From: Luscinia megarhynchos | Taxonomy: Eukaryota; Chordata; Aves; Passeriformes; Turdidae | DNA: 64,000 bases | Direction of reading: 5' to 3' | Assembly (NCBI GenBank): GCA_034336665.1 | Contig: CM067568.1 | Location: 39,474,770 to 39,538,769, forward strand | Shown here: one piece after another, positions 11,701-23,800 of the stretch | Layout: each line of letters opens with the position of its first letter | Numbering within the stretch: position 1 is the first letter of the stretch | Notes under the pieces: generated by a model | The model's database searches: none | Told to the model about the DNA's origin: nothing | The model's input: the letters and a program-made list of their open reading frames with translations, nothing else | Translations under genes and position numbers: made by a program

Positions 11701-13700
11701 GCCCAAAGTCAGAGGCAGTGGAGAAGTAAAGACTAACATGACCTCAAAGAAAAAGGCTGAGATTCTCTGCTGACAGAACCCTGCAGGGGTTGAGAGGGGA
11801 CAGGTTATAACAGGCTGGGTGGAATCACAGAAGTGCTGGGAGATGGGGAGGTGCAAACTTGGGAGCATATGCTCTCCAATGACTTCAGCCTCTGTGCAAT
11901 GGAGTGTGCACAGCTTCCTGGGAGGTGAATGCAGGAGACTGCTGTGGTAGACTTGTCTTCTCTGCTAACCTCTAGAAACTGGCTCCTTTAGAAGAGATAA
12001 GAGCACGTAGGCAGACTTGAAATGAGGACAGGAATCCTGAACTCAGCATGACTTCTAATTGCTTGTTCCAGACACAGGCTGTGAGTCCATCCCAGGCTCT
12101 GGACAAAGGACAATTTAGCCACACAGGAGGGATCTTCCTGCATCCCTGCATAACATAGAAGCAAGGTGGTCTCTGGGTGACAGCAAAGATCAGGGTGGCA
12201 GGGATTCTTGACCCTTTAACACTGATTATGAAATGAAACATTTTGTCTCATAAGTCTGTTTCTCCCTCTGATTTTATCTTCCCTTTTAGAAAAATGATGC
12301 AAATAAAGCTGAGCTTCCTCATAGCTTGTGGATATCTGTACTATACTAAATAGCCCTCCAAGGAGAGGAGTGAAAAAGGGTAAAGAACTAATATGAGGCT
12401 TTGCAAGGACCTGTGTTCATGCCAGGAAAAAGTATGAGCCACAGTCCTGCTCCAGATCAATTCCCCAGCTCCTTCCAGTCAACTGTGACTTTTGTTAACG
12501 CCTGTCCTGAGGCTAGAAGAAGGCAAGGCCAACAGTTCAGTTTGCTTTGACAGGACTGAGCCCTGCTTGAAAACACTAGGAAACCTCCTGAGTCAGCAGC
12601 TCACTTGCTCCTACTCTTGGAATAGCTGAGATTCCCGGACACAGTAACTTGACTCTACTCCTGGCTCAGTGCAGCCACAAGCTGAAAGGCAAAATAAAAT
12701 CCCCTCCTGGCCCATTAACGAGGCCTAATCTGGGTTCAGGAGAAACCAGTCTGACTGATGAACTCCCCTGGCTCAGGGGCTCTGGCTGGGGCTGGGAGAG
12801 TTACTCTTTCCTTATTCAGCAGACAGGAGGATATTAATGGAGAGCATATGGGAGGGGAGGGAGTACTGTGGATATTGCTGGAGGACAGCCAGACTGCATC
12901 AAAGCCCCAAAAAGCCTATTTTCCATCCGGGCAATGCTAAAACAGGCCATCGGAGGGACGAGAACTCCAGCTGTGATATGGGGGAGTTAAGAAAAAAACC
13001 CTCTGCTTTCCCCAGCTTTTTTACTCCCACTCCTGATGGGACAATGGGGCAGTATTGTCACATAGTCCTGTAGGCATGGTATTCATAGTGGAAGCCTTTC
13101 CAGGGGAGAGCACGCTTCAGCCAGGCACCCTGTCTTGAGAGTCATGCTACTTCAGGGAAGCAAGAACTGCCTCTGTGCTTGCAAAGTGCCATATAATTTA
13201 TGGTGCTATAGAAATGATGAATTACAACAGTCCTGCAGTACAGAGATGGAAAAGCCCTGTTAACTCCTCCAGCCCATCTTCCAGAGCTGATGCAGTACTG
13301 TTGCCTCTCACACATTTCCTGTGTCTGTCTGGGCATGTTTAGAAGTAAGCAACTGAGGTTCATTTATTTTTTACTCCTTAATTCTACTTTAAAAATAACC
13401 ACCAATGTGATTAAGGTATTGTGGATTACCCAGCCACTTGGCTATGTCAAGAAGGATGGAACAGGGTGCATCAAAGGTGGCCCACACTTGCCTTACCTTA
13501 AAGATAAAATGGAGGACTGCCTAGTGGAGACTTGATCACAGCCTGAACTACAAAACTTGCCATTAAGTAGGAGGGCAGCTAGAACCAATTCTGGTAAAAA
13601 ATTGGTGTGTCCTCTTTGGCTCCTGACGATCTTAATGTAGCCTGACTGAGGCAGCTTTTGGGGATCCATGATGCTTGGCCTTGCATCATTCACCAGATCT
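8770..13700. other. Unique non-coding stretch
   Basis: No recognisable exon, RNA gene or transposon was found in this 4.9-kb interval. The largest frame (135 codons, minus strand, 9164-9571) has no domain and no supportive neighbours. The only motif I single out is the palindrome at 10111. Composition is ordinary and close to the window average. Confidence 0.45.
10111..10133. promoter_or_regulatory. Palindromic pair of K50 homeodomain sites
   Basis: A perfect 10-bp inverted repeat, CTTAATCCAG and CTGGATTAAG, is separated by only three bases (ATC). Each arm contains TAATCC, the core bound by K50 (bicoid-type) homeodomain proteins of the OTX, CRX, PITX and GSC groups. The two cores face each other with a 7-bp gap. 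The symmetry is directly visible; binding by these factors is inference. Confidence 0.5.
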
Positions 13701-13707
13701 TAATTAA

Positions 13708-14075
13708 CTAAGGAGCCTGGCTTGTTTAGCCTGGTGAAGGGGTAAATAATTGCAATCTATAAATAAATACTTCGGAGGGTGAACACATAGGGAGGACAAA
13801 AAAGCTATTTAAAGATAAAGGACAATGCTGGCACAAGAATAAATGGGTATGAAGTAGCCATGCATGCATTTAGGCTAGGGATTGTCAGGTTTCTAATGCT
13901 GAACATATTGATGCTCTGTGAAGGCCAATGAATGGGTTTAGTAAGGCCAAAAGTCAAGCTGGTTTTAAGAAGCAGTTAAACACATTTCCTCAGCTGATTG
14001 TATGAAGTGGCTGGCTATGCAAGGAAAGGAGCTGGACTTGGGAAGCCGAGAAGGAATGTCCTGAGGCATTTCTGG
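13708..14075 (+). mobile_element. Old CR1 LINE 3' fragment
   Basis: The segment begins with GGCTTGTTTAGCCTGGTGAA and continues through TTGCAATCTATAAATA, a GGGTGAACAC word, CTATTTAAAGATAAAGGACA, GGCACAAGAATAAATGG and GGCCATG-like words before TTTAGGCTAGG. These follow in the same order as the CR1 3' region of an old subfamily shared by birds, turtles and crocodilians. The later part (TTTTAAGAAGCAGTTAAACA, then GAGCTGGACTTGGG) also fits. It carries many substitutions and no open reverse-transcriptase frame, and the tail is lost. It is older than the CR1 copy that follows it. Confidence 0.75.
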
Positions 14076-14187
14076 CTGCAGTAAGCACAGGATGAGTTCT
14101 GGCTAACCAGCTGCAGGGTGCAGTAGGAGCAAGGTGGGAAAAAACAGAAGACTAATAAGACCTGAGAAATTTCAACTGCACCTTCAT

Positions 14188-14550
14188 ACTGCCTTTTAGT
14201 ACCTTAAAGGGCCTCCAAGAAGAATGGAGGGGGACTTTTTACAAAGAAATGTAGTGACAGGACAAGGGGCAACAGTTTTAAAGTGCAAGAAGATAGGTTT
14301 AGATTGGCTATAAGGAAGAAACTTTTTCCAAAGAGAGTAGTGAGGCAAGGGAACAGGTTGCCCCAGGAAGATGTGGATGCCCAGTCCCTAGCAGAACAAC
14401 CTGGTCTAGTGGAAGGCATCACTGCCCATAGCAGTGAAAGGCAAAATAAATTAATAAATTTATTAGTTAATAAAGGGAGGTTGGAATTAGATGATTTTTA
14501 AGGTCCCTTCCAACCCAAATCAATTCTACGATTCCATGATGATTCTATAA
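14188..14550 (+). mobile_element. CR1 LINE 3' fragment with tail
   Basis: This plus-strand copy matches the same CR1 3' region as the element at 4.25 kb: TAGTACCTTAAAGGGCCTCC, GGGGGACTTTTTACAAAGAA, GGTTTAGATTGGCTATAAGG, GGAACAGGTTGCCCCAGGAA, CAACCTGGTCTAGTGGAAGG and finally TTTTTAAGGTCCCTTCCAAC. It ends with ATTCTACGATTCCATGATGA and ATTCTAT, the degenerate 8-bp tail typical of CR1. An AT-rich segment of about 40 bases (14434-14473) interrupts the terminal part. The element is truncated well inside ORF2 and cannot encode an active protein. Confidence 0.93.
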
Positions 14551-17490
14551 AGCATAGCAGGGAGATTATAAATGCAGGTAACACTGGAAAGTGAAACTAA
14601 CTCCTCTCCAATGAGTAGGCTGGCTGGCTTGGTTTAGAGAAGTTTATGGGGACAGGAGTAGATTATGAAGAACAGGCAGGAAAAAGTATCTGTGTTCTGG
14701 TGGTGTGAAAACCTAGGGAAGAGAAAAGAGGAAAAGAAATAATGGTTTTCCTGTGAGCAGTTGAGGTAAGGAAGCCCTTAAATTTTGTTTTGCCATCCTC
14801 AGAGGCAAAAAGATCTCCTGAGCCAGAAAACCTTAAGCCATGAGAACATCTTGTCATGTTCTCCAGTGAAGTAACAGCTTAGTCTGACCTCAGGCTGAGA
14901 TGAATACATGGTCTGCATGCAGTAATCCTTTTCTGTGAAGTCATTTGCCAGACAGACAGTGGGTGTCTTTCCCCATGGCTTTCCTGCAAAACAGAATGTG
15001 AGAGACCTTGACCCTTGACTAATGCATGCTGGAGAGGCAGATGTCCAAATCTTAGCGGTCTTATCCAACTGGAAGCTATAACAATCAATCACATTCTCCA
15101 GTTTACACCACCAGTGCAAACAAGATAATGGACCTTATACAAGAGAAAGATCTGTTGTAATATAGCATTTTGTTTCATCCTGTTCCTGCTGAGAGTAGAT
15201 GGACATGCAGCAGAGAAGACACAGCTATACAACTGGCATGGACCTCTCGTACTGAGGGAATTTTCCTGTGGGAATCTCCTGCCTGTTTGAGTTGTCTCTA
15301 TGCTCCATAACCAGTACAAAGCAAATTTAGCAGAGAGCAGAGAATCCATCTTAAAATGCCTTAGGGGGGACAGAAAATACAGTATAAATGGAACTGCAGC
15401 GATGTCTCTTCTAATTCTTGTAATCTGTCACCTAGCTGTGGCAGTGATAGGTACTTTAGAAACCCACAGACAGTCTGAGTATGATTTGATCACATTAGTG
15501 GTGGCCTATGCATCAAGAGATTCAGAGGTTTTATTCAGAAAGGCATTAAAATAAAGACGGTTGCACTTTCAAATCTCTTTTGTCTAGAAAGAGGTTATCT
15601 CCTAAGGCTGGCTTTAGTCCTGACATTTCTCATTCTTTGCTTTTCTTTACAGATCAGAAATAGAACATGAAATGCCTTGTCTTGCTATTTTCATCATTCT
15701 GCAGTCAGTCTCAGCATGAATCTGAGGCTATGAAGGTGGGAGGTGATGAGCTGAGTCAAGTCTGAAATATGGTTCCTTGCACTAGAAGGATATAGATGTG
15801 GTTTCTGTGTAAATCACCAGTTCAGGTCTTCTTGGAACTGAAAGGTGATGACTGTTATGCTCTGTGAGAGCTGTTATGCTCTCTTGAATAGAGGTAGAGG
15901 GTTTATATCCAATTACTAGCTAACTTTATGCAGTAGTCTAGGAAGCTGAGAACTGCATGAATGAAAGCACCAACATATTCACTGGGGAAGAGCAAACAGG
16001 GGAATTTTCTCCTGTCACTACAGGACATTGCATTTTCCTGGCTGTATGAAGCTTTGATATTTTTCATTCTCCATGTTTAAAGTTCTTGGCCTGGTAACCT
16101 TCCTCAAGTTGAATCAATTATAAAGATAGCAGAGAAGATGAGGGCGAAAATTATTTTCCTTTGAGGGAGGGCTTTTATTTTAGATGCAAACCAACAGATT
16201 TTTTTCCTTTGACCTCCAAAAATCAATAAGAATTTATCGGTTATTTTCACATCTTTAATTGACATTTTAATTTTCTTCACAAAAACATTTCAAACATTGA
16301 GGACCTCAGTAAATCTCTAATGCACTTGGTGAAAAGTTTTCACACAGACCATAAAATTGTAACTCGGGATTTGTACGATTCATGCTTATGGTCAGCCATG
16401 TCAAACTTTAAAGAATCTACCACTTCAGCCATCACGAAAAGGCAGTAAATCTGGATTATGCATTGAAAGTGCTTAGGGAGTCTGGGTATTTATACCAATG
16501 AAATGCCAAAATATTTTACTGACATGCTCCATTTTTTACATTCTTCTACTAGCAGTTAGGTTTTTTTAATGTGTATATATATTTTTTAATGCTGACAGTT
16601 AAATTTTGGCTATTATTAGTTTGCAACTGGTTAGGCCTTCTCTTGTCAAAACAGGAGTTGGAATAATTTCAGACTGGCACATGGCACCTTGGGCAGAAGA
16701 TAGTGGAAACATTACAGATATGTGCATGGCCTGGCCTGAATATAGTTAGAGCTACCTCTTTGGAAGATCTCCAAATGTCATACACAAAATTCCTGGCTGT
16801 TTCCATAGCAGTGATCCACTGGGGTGCTACTGCTAAAGAACATCTGTCAGCCCCCAGTGTCCCCACATGGGACCAGAGCTGCGAAACCATGAAGGAAAAA
16901 GGGGTGACTCAGCAGGCAATCTTTCTTCTGCATCAGAAGCCTTTAAACCACCTGAGGGATGCAGGCAGCTAGAAATATAAACTGAAGCATCTGTGGGGTG
17001 TCTATCACATGGTGCCGTTAAGAGAGGTCCAAGTCAACCTTAGTACCCAAAGCAATGCAGTCATGTTACTGCAGCGCTCTCAGCTGGGCTCCTTAGCCTC
17101 TATTTTAAATGTATGCACTGCACACAGATGCATTTATTTCCTGACCCAAATTAGGTCTCTTATCTAATCTTGAGCACCTCTGTTTGATAATGCTTGGTGC
17201 TACACAGGCGCTTTCTACTGGAAGGGTGCAGGAGCACATTTTAATTATGACAGGAAGTCTTAGAAGAGGCCATATTCCTTTTGGATTGACAATGAAGTCA
17301 CACAAAATTGGTGCATAGAAGATTTAAGTATACATAACTAACTCAGATCAAGCTCACTGAGGTTAAAGGAAGAGTAGAAACATGCTCATGGAGTCCAGAT
17401 CCAGCCTCAGCTACTTGGTGACCCAGCACTAGAAAAATGGTATGGAATTTCTGATGCTGTTTTAAACAGTTCACAGTGTTTCATTCCTGA
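14551..17490. other. Unique stretch with AT-rich conserved-looking block
   Basis: No exon was recognised. The part at 16130-16500 stands out: it is AT-rich, has few stop-free frames, keeps several CpG dinucleotides (for example AACTCGGGATTTGTACGATT) and contains TTAATTGA and ATCAATAAG words. That combination is common in vertebrate conserved non-coding elements, but conservation cannot be judged from one sequence. Confidence 0.4.
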
Positions 17491-17499
17491 CTGCCAGGG

Positions 17500-17850
17500 T
17501 CCCAATACCCTCACATGGGCCTCCCCTCACCCTGCCCACAGCCCAGAACCCCATTTCAGGCCCTAACCAGCAACATCACAGGACACTGGTCTCCAACTTC
17601 CACGAGGAAGCTGACATGGAAGCTCAGCCTAGGCCTGCCCCTATCCCCAGGGAGGTGCCCAGTGCTCAGGGCTGCCTTGGTGCCCTTGGCTGGGGTAGAG
17701 GGGTAAGCCTGGGCTGGCAGGCTCTGCTCTGCTACCTTGTGGCTTTCCCTGAAGCTCCCTACACCCCATCCCCAGGGGCCCCCACCAGCCCTTGCTGTCC
17801 CCTGGTGCTGATTCCTCTATTCTCGGTAGCTGCTGGCTCTTTCTGACAGA
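17500..17850. other. GC-rich, CpG-poor block
   Basis: About 350 bases are C-rich with many CCC, CAGG and CCTG words, but CpG is rare, unlike the CpG islands elsewhere in the window. Two plus-strand frames of 63 and 76 codons cross it with no domain. It could be an old methylated and decayed island, an exon remnant or a degraded repeat. I cannot decide between these. Confidence 0.5.
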
Positions 17851-20800
17851 TCAGGATATTAAGAAGAAAGATCAAACTCCAAAGATAACCAATTAATGCT
17901 GCAAAGCATAACCAAACTAATGATCACAACCATGGTCTCCCTCCTCCTCCTCAGAGCCCAGAAGACATACTTAAAGGCATAACTAAATATAAAAAATATA
18001 TTCAATTCCTGGCAGAAAGAGGAACTGCCTTTGGATTTGAAAGCCCAACTGCCCTCTCACCCCATGAGGAAGGTTTGGTTTATTATATTGTCTATTCTTG
18101 CCTCTAAACAGCTCTCACTTCCCATTTTGAGTCCTTCTGGCAAGTATTGATATGCTTCTTTCTTGCTATGGAAAGGATACCACGAACCCATAATCCTTCA
18201 AACTGTTTCTCAGCTCACTTTTGCTGTGGTGTCTCTGTGAGTTAGGTATGAACTCTCATAATTTAAAGATAGTTAATCCAGTATGGTTTGTTGAACTTCT
18301 TAAGTATTTACAAATATTTGGCACAGCAAGTAAGAAAAACTCAATCAAATTACATTCCTAGTTTTGCATGTCTCTCCAAGTACGACATAGTAGTTATGGA
18401 TGACTTTACTACAAACCCCAGGGAACAGCTTAGGTATCAAGCGGTTTTGGAAAAAAAACCCAGAAATTCAGAGATTAGAAACTATTCAAAAAGTCAACTT
18501 CTGTCACATTATGGCACTGGAGGCCATGCAGTGAACCCTTCCTTGCACTTTGTCCTTGACTGCTCCCTTAAGTCCAAGATGCTGAAATGAATCAGCAGAT
18601 CAAATGGCAGATCATGACTGAAGCATTTCTCCAGGCAAAGAAGGCCCAGGCACAGCTGGCCAGGTTTAAGGGAAGGCTTCAGATTTGCCCTGAAGATCCT
18701 TCAATACAGTGCTGGGCCTTACCATTCAAAAGCCAGAGGAACATCATGTTTACATAGTGTTATATTTTAAAGCAGATGCAGATGGAAGACAACTGAGTTC
18801 AAGACGTGCAGTATTACACAAATGTTTGAATAACGGCATCATGTGCTGCTGACCCTGAGGAGAAGTCTGCTCTGGCAGCAAGAGAGCCACTAATTCTTAG
18901 GAGCTGTAGCAACATCAACATCAACATGCTCATGCTGTGGGAAGGCAGCCTTGTGTCGTATCTCAGGGCACTCTGAGGGGCATTAAAAAAAATCCATAGT
19001 GTAGCAATGGCATGGAACATAAGGGTGCTTGTAAGGGATCTTTCTTTATTTTCAGGCTACAGCCATACAATCTGAGCAAATATAGATGGCATATATAGCC
19101 ATGTGGAAGATTTCATTCTTTCCAGCTGGTCCTCATTACCATTTGCTTTCAGTAATTTCAAGGAATACTGTAGCTGCCATTTCCAAGTCTCTGTCAGAAT
19201 TTCTTCCAGAGAGAGGGATTCAGGTGGCTTTAGTTGTTCCATTTTTTCTCACAAAGAAATCAGACTTCTTCTCATACAGTGCAATAAGGGCACTGTGTCC
19301 CCAAGAGGGACTAATTCTCATTTCCTGGCTCATCACTGGAGGTAGGTAACTTACAGAAATAATTCTGCAGTCTGTGACTACTGTTTCACACTGGAGCTGC
19401 ACTCTTAGGAGAAGGTTTGGAAATGAATTGCCTGTTTACAAAAGAAGCCCAGTGTAGTCAGGACTAGCTTGTTCCATAAAGGACTCCCACAGCACTACTA
19501 AAATAATAGGAAGAGTAACAGGGATTGCTACAGGAATGAGTCATAGGAGCACAGAAAACCCAAAGGAGGCACTGATTTTGTCATATGCACAAAGGCAGCT
19601 GTCACCTCCTCCCAACAGCCAGTCGGGGAGAGGATGGCCAGCAATGCATAGACAGCCATCTTGTTTCTAGTCAGACTCAAAAATCCTTGTTTGCCAAGTA
19701 AGAAGGAACAAAAATGTGTTGAGCAAAAGATTTAATTTCTTGGTGTCTATGGGGAAATCAACAGACAATGGGAAGCAACATAAAAAGCACATACATGAAA
19801 GACTGTTATTTAAAACCAGTTGACATAGTCATTTTCAGTGGAATCTGGCTGGCTGTAGCCAGTATTTAATTCAAAAATTCTTCAGGAATGAAGGTCTTTT
19901 GCAGGCCAGCTTTATTTGGCTGGGGTTGGGTTTTGCTTTTTCCCACATCCCGCCTACTGAAGTTAGAGGTTGATGGCAGGGAGCCCGATTCCTCTGCCTC
20001 TTCCTGTGCTGGACACAGCCAGCCAGCATCACCTCTTTGTTAAATTGTCTGCTAGAACTGCTGTATTCAAGAGAGGCTGGTGTGAGACAGGGAAGGAACA
20101 GGATCACTTGCTCTCCTTTCTGAGAACAGAGCAAAAAATTAGCTGAAGGATGATCCATAAGGAGTCAAAGAAGTTAAAGAAACCACATATAGTCCAGAGT
20201 GGGCTAAGTATGGTCCCATGGCAGTAAAGGCTTTCCTGTTTGATAACCCAGAAGCCATTAAGGGCTGTAAAAAAGAGGCTTTCTTGCACATCAGACAAAA
20301 GCAACAAAACACTTGCTCCTAGAACCAGACATAGAAAGTGAAAATAATGACAATTCTAAAGAACCTTTTTGAAGCACTGACCAAAAAAAAAAAATTACAG
20401 AATAATTTTCTATCCCATAAGAAAAGTACAGTTGAACTAAGGTCACTTAGAAACTCTGCCTTTACAAATGAGGGATACAAAAATTAGTCCTGCTCAAATG
20501 TTTAGCAACACATAGCAGGTAGAAAATACACAGTAAGCTGGTGTGATTGAGCTTCTCTCACACAAGCCCCTAACATGAAAACAGTAAGGTAACCAACCCA
20601 AAGCCATCCCTAAATCAATAATATACTCCACTACACTCCTCTCTCTTGTACACCTCACTTGCTTTCATTCTGTCACATGGGGTGTTCAGCCCAGGTCTGC
20701 TAAAACTGAGGTATTGTCTCTTGTTGACTCTGACAGGCAGGGGGGCAGGGAGCAGCTGATGTGGCAGCTCCAGATGTGCTTTTTCTATTATTTGAAACTG

Positions 20801-23800
20801 TTCATCAGAAAAACAAAAAGCTCTGCGTTTCCATGGAGACAGTATCTCTGGCACTGATGTATGCAGTGGGCGGCAGCAGCTTCCCGGCTGCAGAGACGCC
20901 CAAGACCCAGCACTTCAGCAAGCTACTCACTGCTGAGCATGCTCTGAAGCAGAGGGTTCAAGCTTGCATGACAGGCAGGACTTCCCCGAGGTGGCCAAGA
21001 AAATGAGAAAGTGGAGGATCCAAGGATCCATGGATTTTGCACCTGAAAAAAAATGTCAAAGTGATGTTAAAGTGAATTTGGAATCAAGGAAAAGCTGTAC
21101 AAATCCCTGAAAGGCAGTACACTGAGAAAGCTGATAGCCTCTTTTGAGATGAAAACATTTCTAAAGATTTGAATTATTGTCTTTATAGAGATAATAGTAC
21201 GAACAGTAGAGAAAATAAGAAAGATCTTTTTGCAGATGGAGTGTTTTTTTTTTCCAGGAAAGCAGTAAAAACTGTATCTTTTGAATCACTGAGAACTTAT
21301 ATCTGCACTCAGTAAAGGAAATGATCCTCTGCTGGTCCCCAGGAGACACATGAAATGAGACCAATTAGGATTTCTCCAGCTCTAAATATGAGGACTGTGC
21401 AAAGACATACTTTACCCTTATTATGTTTGAAAGTGAAAATGAATAGTGTGTGCCCCAGCTGAATTAAAATCAGGGCTTGCATTATGTAAAAAAACAGAGA
21501 AGATTATCTGTTCTGTCCTTAAAATCTCTGAAAACATGACCACAGGGTTACCTGATCAACTGGGAATACCTGTTATGAAGGCCAGTCTTAACAGTGTCCA
21601 TTTGATGATATCTCAGAGGACAGTGAGAATAGCAGATAATCCATCTGGCCTTGAGTACATTGCATTATACAGGGAAAGAAATTTCACTGACCCAGGAATA
21701 TGATCTCAAAAATATGAAACTTCTACCTCTTGTGTATACCGTATTTACCATACCTGATTACCACTCTTTTCCCAGGCAGATACTGCTAGTGATCAGAGAT
21801 TATCTAGCCTGTTTTACAGCCCAGATCTTATAAACGCACCACTTTCATTTCTGGTGTAAAATGGTACATCCTAATTGAACTCACAGAAATTACTTGAATT
21901 ATAATAACATTTGGATTATATTGAATTATAACTTGAATTATAACAATAAACAACTGTTTGGCTCTGAAGTGGGCAGCAGGACAAGGATCCACAAAGCGTA
22001 CAGAGTAACCTTACTAATAAAGATTAGGCCATGGGATTCCTGGAAGAATTGAGTTGTGGTTTGTTCCATGACACAGAAATAGATGTGATCTGCTGGATGT
22101 GCTCACAAGAACACTGGAAAAGGTCGGGAGTTCTGCCCACTCTCATCTACATTTTTCTTCCCAAACCAGTTTTGCTTCATTACTGTTCAGGAAACTGAGA
22201 ACGGCTGCTGATAGGAAGAAGCCCTATTAGCAGAGACACCCTCCTGGAGGTGGTAAGGAATAGACATTAGGCTGCTGTCTAAATCATGCAGCAGTCTAGC
22301 TGGCCAGGGCTTATTCCTCCTGACATCTGCTTTCTGAGGTACTGCCATCCGTATCAGATTCCGTCAAAAACCATTTTGCCACCAAGCTGAGTAGCTCCCT
22401 GGGACATGTGTCGCTGCAGGGGGCCCACCATGCCCCATCCTTTGTCCATCCTAACAGCAGGGACTGGTGCAGGTTATAATGTCTTTGTCCAGAAGCATTG
22501 GAGATACTCTGCATTTGGCGGCTAAAAGGGAACAAATCAATTATTTGCCGATGCAGAGCTAGAAATGTAGACATTCAGGACTCTTGCTCTGAAGCTCTCT
22601 AACTCAGGAGAGTGTTCCCATCAGGGCTCAGATGCAGAGGTGTCTGAGTGGATAGTACCCTTTCAGATGAGTCCAAGGGAAATATATGCTACAGGATGGG
22701 GCATGGAGAGTTGAGCAGGGGGTAAGGAGTGACCCCACAATCCAATGCTATTTTGGGCACATGATATAGCCAGAAGACTCATCTGGTTTTCAAAATAGAA
22801 AATCCTTTTCTGGGCCTAAAATAATACATGGCTGTATTGGAGAACCATGTGTTAATTGGTATTTCAATTTGACCAATTTAATTTCGCTTCCTAAATTTTC
22901 CATATCATAGACAGTTGGATGCAGCATCCTGCTACTTCAAATGTTGCATAGCATTGCTATGCTGTGTTAAATAACTTCCGTCTTCTTTGCCAGAAATAGC
23001 TACGTTTCAATAGTAAGTGAAGAGACCTTAAAATTTATAGTTCTAGAGCTTCTAGTTGGGATTGCTGAAATGTATAAACATAAACCTGTTCTGATTTTGC
23101 TGTCTGGAGAAACAGCTGTTAATAGGGAGGAGCATCCAGTATGGTCAGTTTAGCTACTCCACCAGAACCTCAGGTAAAGGACATTTCTGCCCAGCTACTC
23201 TGTCTCTTCAATCCTTTTTGCTGATCTCTGTATTTAGATGACCTGAAAGACACTACTCTGCAGCCTGAGGAAGACAGAACACTTCACTAGTCCTGTTGTA
23301 AACTGTGTTTTATGCTCTGTGACAGAATATTGAGTTAGTTTAGACCTTGAGCAAGCTGGTGGTGTTCCCCTTTCTTAGGAGCCAGCCTACTCAATAATAA
23401 TGGAGGCAAGGGACCAGTCAGAGTCTGGCAGGGTGACCGGGAGGGTATTGCTGCTGGCAGGAGTGTCTGAAGTAGTGAATGTGCCCAGCATGCCAGTGAG
23501 CTGTGTTCACTCATCCAAGAGCTGATTTAGCTCAGAGGTGGTTCATGAGACCTTGGCCCCTCTCCAGCTCTAGCTTTTCCCCTTCTCTCAGGAATAGCAG
23601 CATGGGTTAAAAGCAGAAGGACTGAAAAAAGCACAGCCTTACTTAACCACACATAGAAATAAAGCAATGTCTACAGCAATACGGGGAAATAAGGGAGAGG
23701 AGGTAAAAGGACAGAGGGAGATAGAGGAGGGATGGAAGGAGAGGTTGGCAGGGGATCTTTTCCAGCTCTGCTTACAAGGTGCGGGATAATTCATGGCTCT

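Noticed and set aside
20827..20840. Fifth RFX-like site GTTTCCATGGAGAC
   Set aside because: The right half GGAGAC departs from GGCAAC at two positions, so it is too weak to count with the other four.
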